Assembly (NCBI GenBank): GCA_033064195.1
Contig: JARBJD010000115.1
Location: 1-64,000, forward strand
Direction of reading: 5' to 3'
Length of the DNA stretch: 64,000 nucleotides
Source of the DNA: Blattamonas nauphoetae
Taxonomy: Eukaryota; Preaxostyla; Oxymonadida
Positions 55,263-64,000 of this stretch are shown piece by piece. Positions within the stretch are counted from its first letter, which is position 1, and every line of letters starts with the position of its first letter. A program made the position numbers and the translations under genes. The notes below the pieces were generated by a model that saw only the letters and a program-made list of their open reading frames with translations, was not told the DNA's origin and made no database searches.

Positions 55263-56709
55263 ATGTTCACTCGCTTGTGCACTCAACCTGTTGAATCAGC
55301 TTCCACACCTTTCCCATCTCGTCTTCTTTCTTCATCTGGTCCTACCTGGTCTGATATTGTGTGCCTTCCCGTAAACTCTCTTCATTGTTCGTGTTATATC
55401 TTTTTCTCATCAATTGTGTTCGTGAATCTCCTTGATTCCTCACTTCCCTCGTCTTTTGTATGTGTAGATGCAGGAAGAAATGATTCGGGGATATTGTTCA
55501 TCACTTCGGAATTGTTCCTCTGAAAAAGAGACTTTTCCGATTCTTTCTCAGATTCGGACATTTTTGGAATCAGGTTTGACAATTACAAGAATTCCTTCTC
55601 CCTTTTCTGATCTTTCTTCGTCTCGTTTTTTCTTCCTCGATGAGTGTTCTTGAGTGTTTTTTCTTTGAACTCACTTCTCATCTCTCGTTGTCGCTTTCCT
55701 GTCAGATTTGGATGAACTTCCAGCTCGTTGCGCGATTGCAGAATCGTGTGGCATTGTGTCTGTACTCTCTGTCATTGTTTCATCTCATAGCTCGATTGGA
55801 TTGAGAGTTTGTTCATTTTTCGTCTCATCCTCAAATCCCGTTGTCTTTCAGAGCATTGCTTCCAGTTTGATTTCACTGATTCAGAATGCTCTCGGATCGT
55901 GTGAGGTTCAGAAAACAGAACATAGTCACTACCCATCTCATCAAAACATCTCAATGATTCCCAAGCCAATAAATGACATGAAGGAAGAGTTTAACGAGCT
56001 TCGCACAACGATGTGCGCAATGGCAACGCAGATGGCCGAACAACATGGAAGGATGAACAGCTGGATGATGAAGTATGATTCCATTCTGAACCACTTGGAT
56101 GACAAACGGAAATCCGACCTCCTCCACCAATCTCGGTTCCAACGATGGTCCAAAACGGGTGCAGATGCAATTGAAATCTTCGATGAGGATTTTTTCATCA
56201 AAACAGACAACACATTCACACTTCGGCAACGACCAGAAAACGAAAAGACAAACTTCATCCCCAAAACCCTCTTTTCTCCCATCATCACGTCCGATGTCGC
56301 CCAGCTATCATTCACAATCACTCATTCCAATTTTGGATTTCGTAGTGGAGCCGTCAAACCACATCTTATTGACACGGGAACAAAAGAAGATATTTGGGAA
56401 GAAAAACACGGTGGAGCATGTTGGGCTTATGATTCCAGACATCCAGCCGTTTTACAAGCGAATGCAGCACCCCCTCAACGAAGGACCTATCAGATCGTGC
56501 TGGAAGCAGATTGTCGAGATGAACGACAAACACTCAAAACTATGGAGAATGGAAAAGTTAATTCCAACTTTTCCACAAATCTTTCGCCGCCGTTCCGATT
56601 TGTGATCACTCTTCTAAATCCCTCTGTTTCGGTCACAATCCACACACTGTCTTTCACAGCCAAACCAACACTGGTAGGAGGAGAGATTGAGAACAAGTTT
56701 CAGCCTTAG
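55263..56709 (+). CDS. ARM / coiled-coil / SPRY-like family protein, copy C, four exons, ~384 aa
   Basis: Exons 55263-55358, 55474-55573, 55706-55806 and 55852-56709; introns 115, 132 and 45 nt. Exon 2 carries one extra Ser codon. The start MFTRLCTQPVESAS is shared with the other array members. ARM-type helices, a coiled coil and the SPRY-like domain follow. In the third exon the family phrase CAIAESCG is kept, and in exon 4 FDEDFFIKTDNTF and LEADCRDERQTLK. All sites look intact, so this is a good candidate for a working copy. An alternative shorter product could start at the ATG at 55468. Confidence 0.78.
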
Positions 56710-57078
56710 ACAATCATCTGCGCTGTACTCTCCAGAATCACCTTCTTTTTCGCCAACACTTCACTTCTCTTCAAGAAATCATCATGTCTTCTCAACTCTT
56801 CATTTTCATATCTTTTTAATGAAATCTGGAATCATGATGTGAATTCTAGCCGAGAACAGTGGTTCGATGCGAACTGAGTGAATGAGCATGTGACTCAATT
56901 GATTTTCTGATTGAATGTATCTGATTATGGCAAATGAATCAGACATAGTCAATCCAAAATCACTAAGTCAGAAGTATCCCATGAAAAAGAAAATTAAATA
57001 GTGTGTGTATTGGTACAGCAGAACGACAATTGATTTATTAGCAGAGTGGCTGACAATTTATGGGGATGGATCAATCTC
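56710..57078. other. Array spacer between copies C and D
   Basis: Conserved spacer of the tandem unit: a phrase near CAAGAAATCATCATG, then CTGGAATCATGATGTGAATTC, found after copies A, E, F and G too. No gene. It ends with GGGGATGGATCAATCTC just before the next start codon, also shared between units. Confidence 0.55.
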
Positions 57079-57146
57079 ATGTTCACTCGCTTGTACACCC
57101 AGCCTGTTGAATCTACTTCAACACCTCTTCAATATGATCATCTTTC

Positions 57147-57622
57147 GGAAAATCCGATGATCCGTGACCCTCATCAGAGTATGGGCAGAGTGACTTTTCC
57201 TAATTTGAATCAAACTGAGTTTAATAAAATGGTAGAGGTGCGAAAAATGTATAGAAGTCGTATCTTTCCAAGTTGATCCACACTTCACTCCGATCCTTTA
57301 TCCCGTCGCTTTTTCACAATGTCTGGTCGTCTTCACAGCCCCCCGCTCAAGAGCAGGGGGGGCTGTGAAGACTATTAGTGAATTCTCAAAAGAAACATGG
57401 GAATAAAGGATCTTTGTGAAGTGTCGAAACAAATAAAGGTCCTTGATCTCGGCACAATGGTGACATCCCGGAAACAAACAGTCTCGAAATTCTAATTAAC
57501 ACCAAAGATTTTGGTATAGAAGATAGACGACAATGAAGATGTGACGATCAAGTCATTTGGAAAATTGGTCATTCGATCAGAACCCTTAAACCGAGGAGGG
57601 TCACGGATCATCGGATCTTGCC
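57147..57622. mobile_element. Non-autonomous transposon in exon 1 of copy D, 476 bp
   Basis: Inverted ends: ATCCGATGATCCGTGACCC near 57152 and its complement (GGGTCACGGATCATCGGAT) near 57599, the outer two bases being GG and CC. An exact 8-bp target duplication CATCTTTC lies at 57139-57146 and 57623-57630. Parts of the interior are also inverted (CACTTCAC / GTGAAGTG blocks), and there is a strong GC-rich hairpin at 57331-57370. No coding capacity. Removing it restores the 96-nt exon. Confidence 0.85.
57331..57370. repeat. GC-rich hairpin inside the copy-D transposon
   Basis: CTTCACAGCCCCCCGCTC pairs with GAGCAGGGGGGGCTGTGAAG across an AA loop, with one bulge. It stands out in AT-rich surroundings and could be a nested small insertion or a structural part of the element. 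Confidence 0.7.
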
Positions 57623-58671
57623 CATCTTTCTTCTTCTGATCCATCATTGTCTGATATTGTGTGTCTTCACCTCCACTCTCTTCATTGTTGCTTTTCACTC
57701 TTTCTTCCTCTGTATTGATCATGAATTTCATTGATTCCTCATTTCTTTGATCTATTCTATGTATGGATTCAGGAAGAAGTGATTCGGGGATATTGTTCAT
57801 CGCTTCGGAATTGTTCAGAAAAAGAGACTTTGCCGATTCTTTCTCAGATTCGGACATTTTTGGAATCCGGTTTGATATTCATGAGCATCCCTTCTCCCAT
57901 TTCTGATCTTTCATTGTTTGTTGTTTTCTTCCTCGATGAGTCTTATTGAGAGTTTTATCTTTCAACTCGCATCTTCTCTCTCGTTGTCGCTTTCCTGTCA
58001 GATCTGGATGAACTCCCAACTCGCTGTGCGATTACCGAATCGTGTGGTCTGGTGTCCATCCTCTCTGATATTGTCTCCTCTCCCAACTCGGTTGGATTGA
58101 AGGTTTGTTCCTTTTTCGTCTCATCATCGAATTCCATTCTCTTTCAGAGCATTGCTTCCGGTCTGTTGGCACTGATTCAGAATGCTCTCGGATCACGTGA
58201 TATTCCAACAACAGAACAACGTCATCTCAACTTTCATCAAAACCTATCGATGAAATCAAAACAAGTGAATGATGTGAACGAGCAACTTGTCGAGCTTCGA
58301 AAGTCCATGTGCAACATGGCTACGCAGATCGCCGAACAGTTCAAAACGATGCATGAAAGACAGTCAAGATTTGATTCACTTCTAAGTTATCTTGATGAAA
58401 AACGGAGATCTGACTTTCACCACGAATCCCGATTCCAACGATGGTCCAAAAAGAGGGCAGATGCTGTTGAGCTCTTCGATGAGGATTTCATCATCAAAAC
58501 AGGCAACACATTCACACTTCGGGAAAGACCTGAAAACGAAGAAACAAACTTCGTCGCCAAAACCCTCTTTTCTCCCATCATCTCATCCGACGTCGCCCAG
58601 CTATCATTCACAGTCAACCATTCATATCATGGATATCGTTACGGAGCCATCAACCCACATCTTCTTGACAC

Positions 58672-58699
58672 TTACAACTAAGTCATTCCGACAACCCTG
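58672..58699. mobile_element. 28-bp remnant of the CAGGGTTGTCGG transposon family
   Basis: Ends in CCGACAACCCTG followed by TGTTCACT (58700-58707). The element starting at 63870 has the mirror end CAGGGTTGTCGG preceded by the same TGTTCACT. The inner part (ACTAAGTCATT) also matches that element read in reverse. So this is the right end of a related insertion at the start codon of copy E, the rest having been deleted together with the end of copy D. Confidence 0.78.
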
Positions 58700-60138
58700 T
58701 GTTCACTCGCTTGTCCACACAACCTGTTGAATCTACTTCCACACATATCCCATGTAGTCCTCTTTCTTCTTCTGATCCATCACTGTCTGATATTGTGTGT
58801 CTTCCCGTCCGCACTCTTCATTACTTATGTCTCTTTCTTCCTCTGATTTGTTCATGAATCTCATTGATTCCTCCTTTTCTTTCATCTCTTGTGTGTGTGG
58901 ATCCAGGAAGAAGTGATTCAGGGATATTGTTCATCGCTTCGGAATTGTTCAGAAAAAGAGACATTGCCGATTCTCACACAGATTCGGACATATTTGGAAT
59001 CAGGTTTGATATTCTTGAGTATCCCTTCTCCCTTTCTGATGTATCATCATGTTGATGTTTTCTTCCTCGATGAGTCTTCTTGAGTGTTTAATCATTCATC
59101 TACCTTCTCATCTCTCATTGTCTCTTCCTGTCAGATCTGGATGAACTCCCAACTCGCTGTGCGATTGCAGAATCGTGTGGTCTTGTGTCGATCCTCTCTG
59201 GTATCGTCTCCTCTCACAGCTCGATTGGATTGAAGGCTTGTTCTTTTTTCGTCTCATCATCGAATACCGTTATCTTTCAGTGCATTGCTTCCGGTTTGTT
59301 GGCACTGATTCAGAATGCTCTCGGATCAAGTGAGATTCAGAAAACAGAACATCGTCATCTCAAATCTCAAGACAAAACATCAACGATCGAAAACCAAATG
59401 AGTGATATGAACGAACGAATTCTCGAGCTTCAAACAACAGTGTGCAACTTAGCAACGCAGATGGCTGAACAGTTCGGAAGGATAAATGAAAGACAGTTGC
59501 AGTTTGATTCTGTTTTGCGTCGCTTGGATGACAGAAGGAAATCTGACTGTCTTCGCGAATATCGATTCCAACGATGGTCCAAAACGGGGGCAGATGCTGT
59601 TGAAATCTTCGATGAGGATTTCCTCATCAAAACAGGCAACACATTCACCCTACGGCAACGACCAGAAAACGAAATCATAAACTTCATCCCCAAAACCCTC
59701 TTTTCTCCAATCATCACATCGGACGTCGCCCAGCTGTCATTCACAATCACTCATTCCTTTCTTGAATTTCGTTACGGAGCCGCCTATCCACATTATGTTG
59801 ACACGACAACAAGATCCAATTTAAATATCTGTGACGACGGAATAGAGGGTTGGGAAGCAACTTACTGGATACCTGACAATTTTCGAGCAAATACAGGACC
59901 TCCCCCTCGATATACCAGAGAGGTCGTACTGGAAGCCGATTGTCGACACGGACAACGAAGTCTCAAAAGATTGGTGGATGCACAAGTTGATGCCGAGTTT
60001 TACATAAACCTCCCACTGCCGTTCCGATTTGCGCTCACCCTTCATCACCCTTCTGTTTCTGTCACAATCCACTCTCTAACTTTCACAGCCAAACCAACAC
60101 TGAAGGGAGGAACGGATCCGGTCGATTTTATGGAATAG
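58699..60138 (+). CDS. ARM / coiled-coil / SPRY-like family protein, copy E, four exons, start codon altered
   Basis: Exons 58699-58794, 58907-59003, 59135-59235 and 59281-60138; introns 112, 131 and 45 nt. The family ATG is here GTG, because the transposon remnant abuts the codon. The third intron starts GC instead of GT (GCTTGTTC). The rest reads well: CAIAESCGLV, coiled coil, FDEDFLIKTGNTF, LEADCRHGQRSLK. Whether this copy is still translated depends on a non-ATG start or a downstream ATG, so it may be silent. Confidence 0.7.
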
Positions 60139-60506
60139 TCAGTCACGCCCTGGGTATCTCCAAAATTACCTCCTGTTTCACCAACACTTCACTTCTCTTC
60201 AAGAAATCATCATGTCATCTCGACGTCTTCATTTTCACTGATTTTGAATGCAGTCTGGAACCATGATGTGAATTCTCGCTGAGAACAATGGCTCGATGCG
60301 AATTGAGCGAATGAACATGTGCCTTTCTCCAGTTGAAGATCGAAAGAGTCAGATTATGGCAATTGGATCTCTCACCATCATTCCCTGCTGACGAAGTCAA
60401 GATTCTCGAACGATATGGAAAACAAGAGGTGTATGTATTGGTACAGCAGAACGACAATTGTTAAATCAGCGGAGAAACGGATAAGTTGTGGGGATGGATC
60501 AATCTC
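60139..60506. other. Array spacer between copies E and F
   Basis: Conserved tandem-unit spacer; contains the shared phrases CTTCAAGAAATCATCATG and TTCTCGCTGAGAACAATGG. No gene. Confidence 0.55.
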
Positions 60507-61944
60507 ATGTTCACTCGCTTGTCCACACAACCTGTTGAATCTACTTCCACACATATCCCATGTAGTCCTCTTTCTTCCTCTGATTCAGCATTGTCTGATA
60601 TTGTGTGCCTTCCCGTAAACTCTCTTCATTGTTTTTTGCTCTTTCTTCCTGTTTTGTTCATGAACCTCATTAATTCCTCCTTTCTTTCATCTCTTGTATA
60701 TGTGGATGCAGGAAGAAGTGATTCGGGGATATTGTTCATCACTTCGGAATTGTTCAGAAAAAGAGACTTTGCCGATTCTTTCTCAGATTTGGACATTTTT
60801 GGAATCAGGTTTGATTTTCATGAGCATCCCTTCTCCCTTCTCTGTTGTATCCTCTTTTCGATGTTTTCTTCCTCGATGAGTCTTCTTGAGTGTTTTTTCT
60901 TTCACTCCTTTCTCATCTCTTGTTGTCTCTTCTGTCAGATCTGGATAAACTCCCAACTCGCTGTGCGATTGCAGAATCGTGTGGTCTTGAGTCGATCCTC
61001 TCTGACGTTGTCTCATCTCACAGCTCGATTGGATTGAAGGCTTGTTCTTTTTTTTTCTCTCATCCTCGACTTCCGTTGTCTTTCAGAGTGTTGCTTCCAA
61101 TTTAGTGTCACTGATTCAAAATGCTCTGGTATCGCATGAGATTCAGAAAACAAAAGAACATCGTCATCTCAACACACAAGACAATTCAACGATGAACAAG
61201 CCGATTCCTGATCTGAACGAGCAACTTCTCGAGCTTCGCACAACGATGTGCAACATGGCTACGCAGACAGCCGAACAACTCGGAAGGATGGACAGCCGTC
61301 AGTTGCAGTTTGATTCTGTTTTGCGTCGCCTGGATAAACAAGGGAGATTTCTCATCCTCCACCAATCTCGCTTCCAACGATGGTCCAAAACGGGGGCAGA
61401 TGCAATTGAAATCTTCGATGAGGATTTTTTCATTAAAACAGGCAACACGTTCAGATTTCGACAACGACCAGAAAACGAAAAGACAAACTTCATCCCCAAA
61501 ACCCTCTTTTCTCCTCTCATCTCCTCCGATGTCGCCCAGCTGTCATTCACAATCTCCTCTCCATATTTCGGATCTCGTTACGGTGCCATCAGCACGCATC
61601 TTGTTGATACAGGAACACAAGCAGATCTCCGGAACGAAAAGCACGGTCGAGCTTGTTGGGGATTAAATTACAAGCCACCTGATGATATTCGAACGAACGG
61701 AGCACCTACTTCTCGATACATCAGCGAGTTCGTGTTGGAAGCAGATTGTCGAGTTGGAAAACGAACACTCAAACTTTCGGAGGATGGCAGAGTCTATTCA
61801 ACCTTTTATGTGAATCTCTCGTTGCCCTTCCGATTTGCGATCAATCTTCGTCATCCCTCTGTTTCCGTCACAATCCACTCACTTTCATTCACAGCCAAAC
61901 CAACACTAAAGAGAGGGGAGAAAGAGTTAAAGTTTCCAAAGTAA
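60507..61944 (+). CDS. ARM / coiled-coil / SPRY-like family protein, copy F, four exons, ~383 aa
   Basis: Exons 60507-60602, 60712-60808, 60939-61039 and 61087-61944; introns 109, 130 and 47 nt. The 47-nt third intron is not a multiple of three and starts GC, so correct reading depends on splicing there. The start is MFTRLSTQPVESTS. The SPRY-like part has FDEDFFIKTGNTF and LEADCRVGKRTLKLS. All exons are open; probably a working copy. Confidence 0.78.
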
Positions 61945-62182
61945 ATCATCACACGCACCGTTCTCTCCAAAATTGCCATCTTTGTCGCCAACACTTCATT
62001 TCTCCTCAAGAAATCATCATGTCATCTCAGCGTCTTCATTTTTGCGTCTCTTGACTGGAATCTGGAATCATGATTTGAACGCTCGCTGAGAAGAATTGTT
62101 CGATGTGATCAGAGCTAATTAACGTGTGACTCACTCGCTTCACAGACTGAGAGAGTCTTTCTATGGGAATTTGATCAGTCTC

Positions 62183-63618
62183 ATGTTCACTCGCTTGTGC
62201 ACACAACCTGTTGAATCTGCTTTCGCACCTCTCCCGTGTGATCATCTGTCTTCCTCTGATTCATCTTTGTCTGATGTTGTGTGCCTTCCCGTCCGCACTC
62301 TTCATTACTTTTATCTCTTTCTTTCTCTGTATTGTTCATGAACATCATTGATTCCTCCTTTCTTTCATCTATTCTATGTGTGGGTGCAGGAAGCAATGAT
62401 TCGGGGATATTGTTCATCGCTTCGGAATTGCTCAGAAAAAGAGACTTTGCCGATTCTTTCTCAAATTCGGACATTTTTGGAATCAGATTTGATATTCATG
62501 GACACCTCTCTCCCTGTCCTGATGTATCATTATATCGATGTTTTCTTGCTCAATGAGTGTTCTTGAGTGTTTTGTCTTTCACACACTTCTCATCTCTCGT
62601 TGTCTCTTGTCATTAGATCTGGATGAACTTCCAACTCGTTGTGCGATTGCAGAATCGTGTGGTCTTGTGTCGATTCTCTCTGACATCGTTTCATCTCATA
62701 GCTCTGTTGGATTGAAAGTTTGTTTCATCGTTCGTCTCATCCTCAAATTCCATTCACTTTCAGTGCATTGCATCCAGTTTGTTAACATTGATTCACAATG
62801 CTCTGGTATCGCATGAAATTCAGAAACCAGAATATCATCAATTCAAATCTCATCAAAACATATCAACAATTGCCAAGCCGATGAATGATGTAAACGAGCA
62901 ACTCTTCGAACTTCGCACAACGATGTGCACAATGGCAACGCAGATGACCGAACAGTTCGGAAAGATAAATGAAAGACAGTTGGAGTTTGATTCTGTTTTA
63001 CGACGCCTGGATGAAAAACGAAGATCTGACCTTCTTCGCGAATCTCGGTTCCAACGATGGTCCAAAACGGGGGCAGATGCAATTGAAATCTTCGACGAGG
63101 ATTTCATCATCAAAACAGGCAACACCTTCACACTTCGGCAACGACCAGAAAATGAGGACTCAAACTTCATCCCCAAAACACTCTTCTCTCCTCTCATCTC
63201 ATCCAACGTCGCCCAGCTGTCATTCACAATCACCCATTCGTATCGTGGATATCGTTACGGAGCCGTCAGCCCACATCTTGTTGACACAGGAACACTCAAT
63301 GATATCTGGGCAAATGAACCCGGATTAGTATTTTGGACGACCTATTATTCGGCACCAAATGTCATTACAGCGAACACACCACTTCCTTCTCGAAGCACCA
63401 GCGAGTTCGTGCTGGAAGCTGATTGTCGAGTTGGACAACGAACAGTTAAATGCTTGTTTGACGGAAATGTCAATCACGACTTTTACGTAAATCTCCCGCT
63501 GTTGTTCCGATTTGCGATCACTCCTCTTCATCCCTCTGTTTCTGTCACAATCCACAATCTTTCTTTCACAGACAAACCAACACTGAAGGGAGGGGAGAGA
63601 GAGTTCCAGTTTCGGTAA
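62183..63618 (+). CDS. ARM / coiled-coil / SPRY-like family protein, copy G, four exons, ~382 aa
   Basis: Exons 62183-62278, 62390-62486, 62617-62717 and 62764-63618; introns 111, 130 and 46 nt. The second intron begins AT (ATTTGATATTC) where all other copies have GT, so splicing there may fail or be inefficient; its acceptor is TAG. The protein otherwise keeps all blocks: CAIAESCGLV, coiled coil (EQLFELRTTM), FDEDFIIKTGNTF and LEADCRVGQRTVK. Function depends on whether the changed donor is tolerated. Confidence 0.74.
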
Positions 63619-63860
63619 TAATCAATCACGCGCACCGTTCTCTCCAAAAAATTCCTTCTGTTTCGCCAACACTTCACTTCTCTTCAAGAAATCATCATGT
63701 CATCTCGACGTCTTCATTTTCACTGATTTTGAATGCTGTCTGGAACCATGATTTGAATTCTCGCTGAGAACAGTGGTTCGATGTGATCAGAGTTAATTCA
63801 CGTGTGACTCACTCGCTTCACAGACTGAATGAGTCTTTCTATGGGAATCTGATCAAGCTC
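63619..63860. other. Array spacer after copy G
   Basis: Conserved tandem-unit spacer ending in a GATCAAGCTC phrase directly before the next start codon. No gene. Confidence 0.55.
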
Positions 63861-63869
63861 ATGTTCACT
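63861..63869 (+). pseudogene. First bases of a sixth array gene, cut by a transposon
   Basis: ATGTTCACT is the start of the family's first exon. The sequence then enters a transposon end at 63870. The rest of this gene, if present, would lie beyond the right edge of the window. Confidence 0.65.
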
Positions 63870-64000
63870 CAGGGTTGTCGGGCCCTTTGAGTTGTCTTAA
63901 GACGTGGAAAAATGACTTAGTAGTAAGAAGTAGGGAAAAATGACTTAGTAGTAAGTCGCTCTTTTCGAAATCACAATTCTGAACGAAATTTACCACTTTG
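63870..64000. mobile_element. hAT-like transposon, left end, running off the window
   Basis: Begins CAGGGTTGTCGG, preceded by TGTTCACT (63862-63869). The same 8 bp follow the mirror end at 58699, so TGTTCACT is the likely target duplication. Just inside are two tandem copies of GAAAAATGACTTAGTAGTAAG (near 63,908 and 63,935), probably subterminal repeats. CAGGG ends and an 8-bp target fit the hAT superfamily. Confidence 0.72.

Larger units (their letters stand above)
57079..58681 (+). pseudogene. SPRY-family copy D: first exon split by a transposon, 3' third lost
   Basis: Exon 1 is in two parts, 57079-57146 and 57631-57658, separated by a transposon; together (with one target copy) they make exactly the family's 96 nt. 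Exon 2 is 57773-57869, exon 3 58002-58102, exon 4 begins at 58148. Exon 4 matches the family up to HLLDT near 58,671, then runs into a 28-bp transposon end (58672-58699) and stops at 58681, losing the last ~120 residues including the LEADC block. The copy is doubly broken, and its lost 3' end is replaced directly by copy E. Confidence 0.8.
55263..63869 (+). repeat. Tandem array of SPRY-family genes (C, D, E, F, G and the start of a sixth)
   Basis: Starts of successive units at 55263, 57079, 58699, 60507, 62183 and 63861. Unit spacing is 1.6-1.8 kb and includes conserved spacers (shared AAGAAATCATCATGTCATCTC phrase in pieces) as well as genes. Exon sizes (96, 97-100, 101, ~858 nt) and intron positions are the same in all units. 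The array probably grew by unequal crossing-over. Confidence 0.85.

Noticed and set aside
58795-58806. First intron of the SPRY family starting at CCC|GTCCGC or CCC|GTAAAC
   Set aside because: That GT is lost in copies A, B and D, while the GTGTGY 12 bases earlier is present in all copies and gives the same phase.
59430-59750. Long antisense reading frames conserved across the SPRY-family copies
   Set aside because: They lie opposite the most conserved part of exon 4 and are kept because the sense strand is conserved; they have no start context or independent pattern of constraint.
1-64000. tRNA, rRNA, CRISPR arrays and bacterial operon signals
   Set aside because: None was recognisable by eye; the inverted and tandem repeats present are explained by transposons and gene arrays.

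Overview
The window looks like a piece of a eukaryotic protist chromosome. The best guess is a metamonad flagellate of the oxymonad type (Blattamonas-like). This rests on very short introns (29-47 nt, donors mostly GTTTG, GTATG or GTGTG, acceptors YAG) and on large paralogous families of ARM-like helical proteins and giant type-I membrane proteins with beta-helix and Ig-like ectodomains. It also rests on dense insertion of non-autonomous DNA transposons. No rRNA, tRNA, CRISPR or bacterial operon signal was seen. The species call is inference.

Layout. (1) About 1-10,110: the right part of an integrated virus-like element of the Polinton-like virus / adintovirus kind, treated as a fossil. It has two related hexon-like capsid genes in tandem, two small membrane-active-type core genes, a tail-fibre-like gene with an S74 chaperone domain, a repeat gene, and a shared T-rich promoter motif before nearly every gene. 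A hAT-like MITE has landed at the end of the second capsid gene. (2) 10.5-15.1 kb: decayed host gene pieces and two 1.55-kb palindromic, TA-flanked elements, one of them splitting an ARM-like gene. (3) 15.4-16.8 kb: a four-exon ARM / coiled-coil / SPRY-like gene. (4) 18.8-27.8 kb: a large six-exon ARM-like gene (minus) divergent from a giant receptor with a cytoplasmic pseudokinase (plus). (5) 28.5-34.4 kb: a second giant surface protein (minus), split by a TA-flanked transposon, with another long-TIR element just upstream of its start. (6) 35.8-44.8 kb: ARM-like genes, a decayed third surface-protein gene and a minus-strand SPRY-family gene. (7) 45.1-54.7 kb: a duplicate of block 4, whose plus-strand gene carries a lysine-rich tail instead of the pseudokinase. 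(8) 55.3-63.9 kb: a tandem array of five SPRY-family genes plus the first bases of a sixth; two array members were hit by transposons with 8-bp target duplications.

How it fits together. This is a subtelomere-like accessory region built by gene duplication and transposon insertion. Several insertions have recognisable target duplications. For the four host-gene cases examined (11.5, 28.8, 43.5 and 57.1 kb), dropping the insert and one target copy gives back the host frame exactly. The giant surface proteins presumably sense or bind at the cell surface, while the ARM and SPRY-like families look cytosolic and built for protein binding; these roles are inferred from domain architecture only. Single-base frame breaks in several host genes may be real decay or assembly error.
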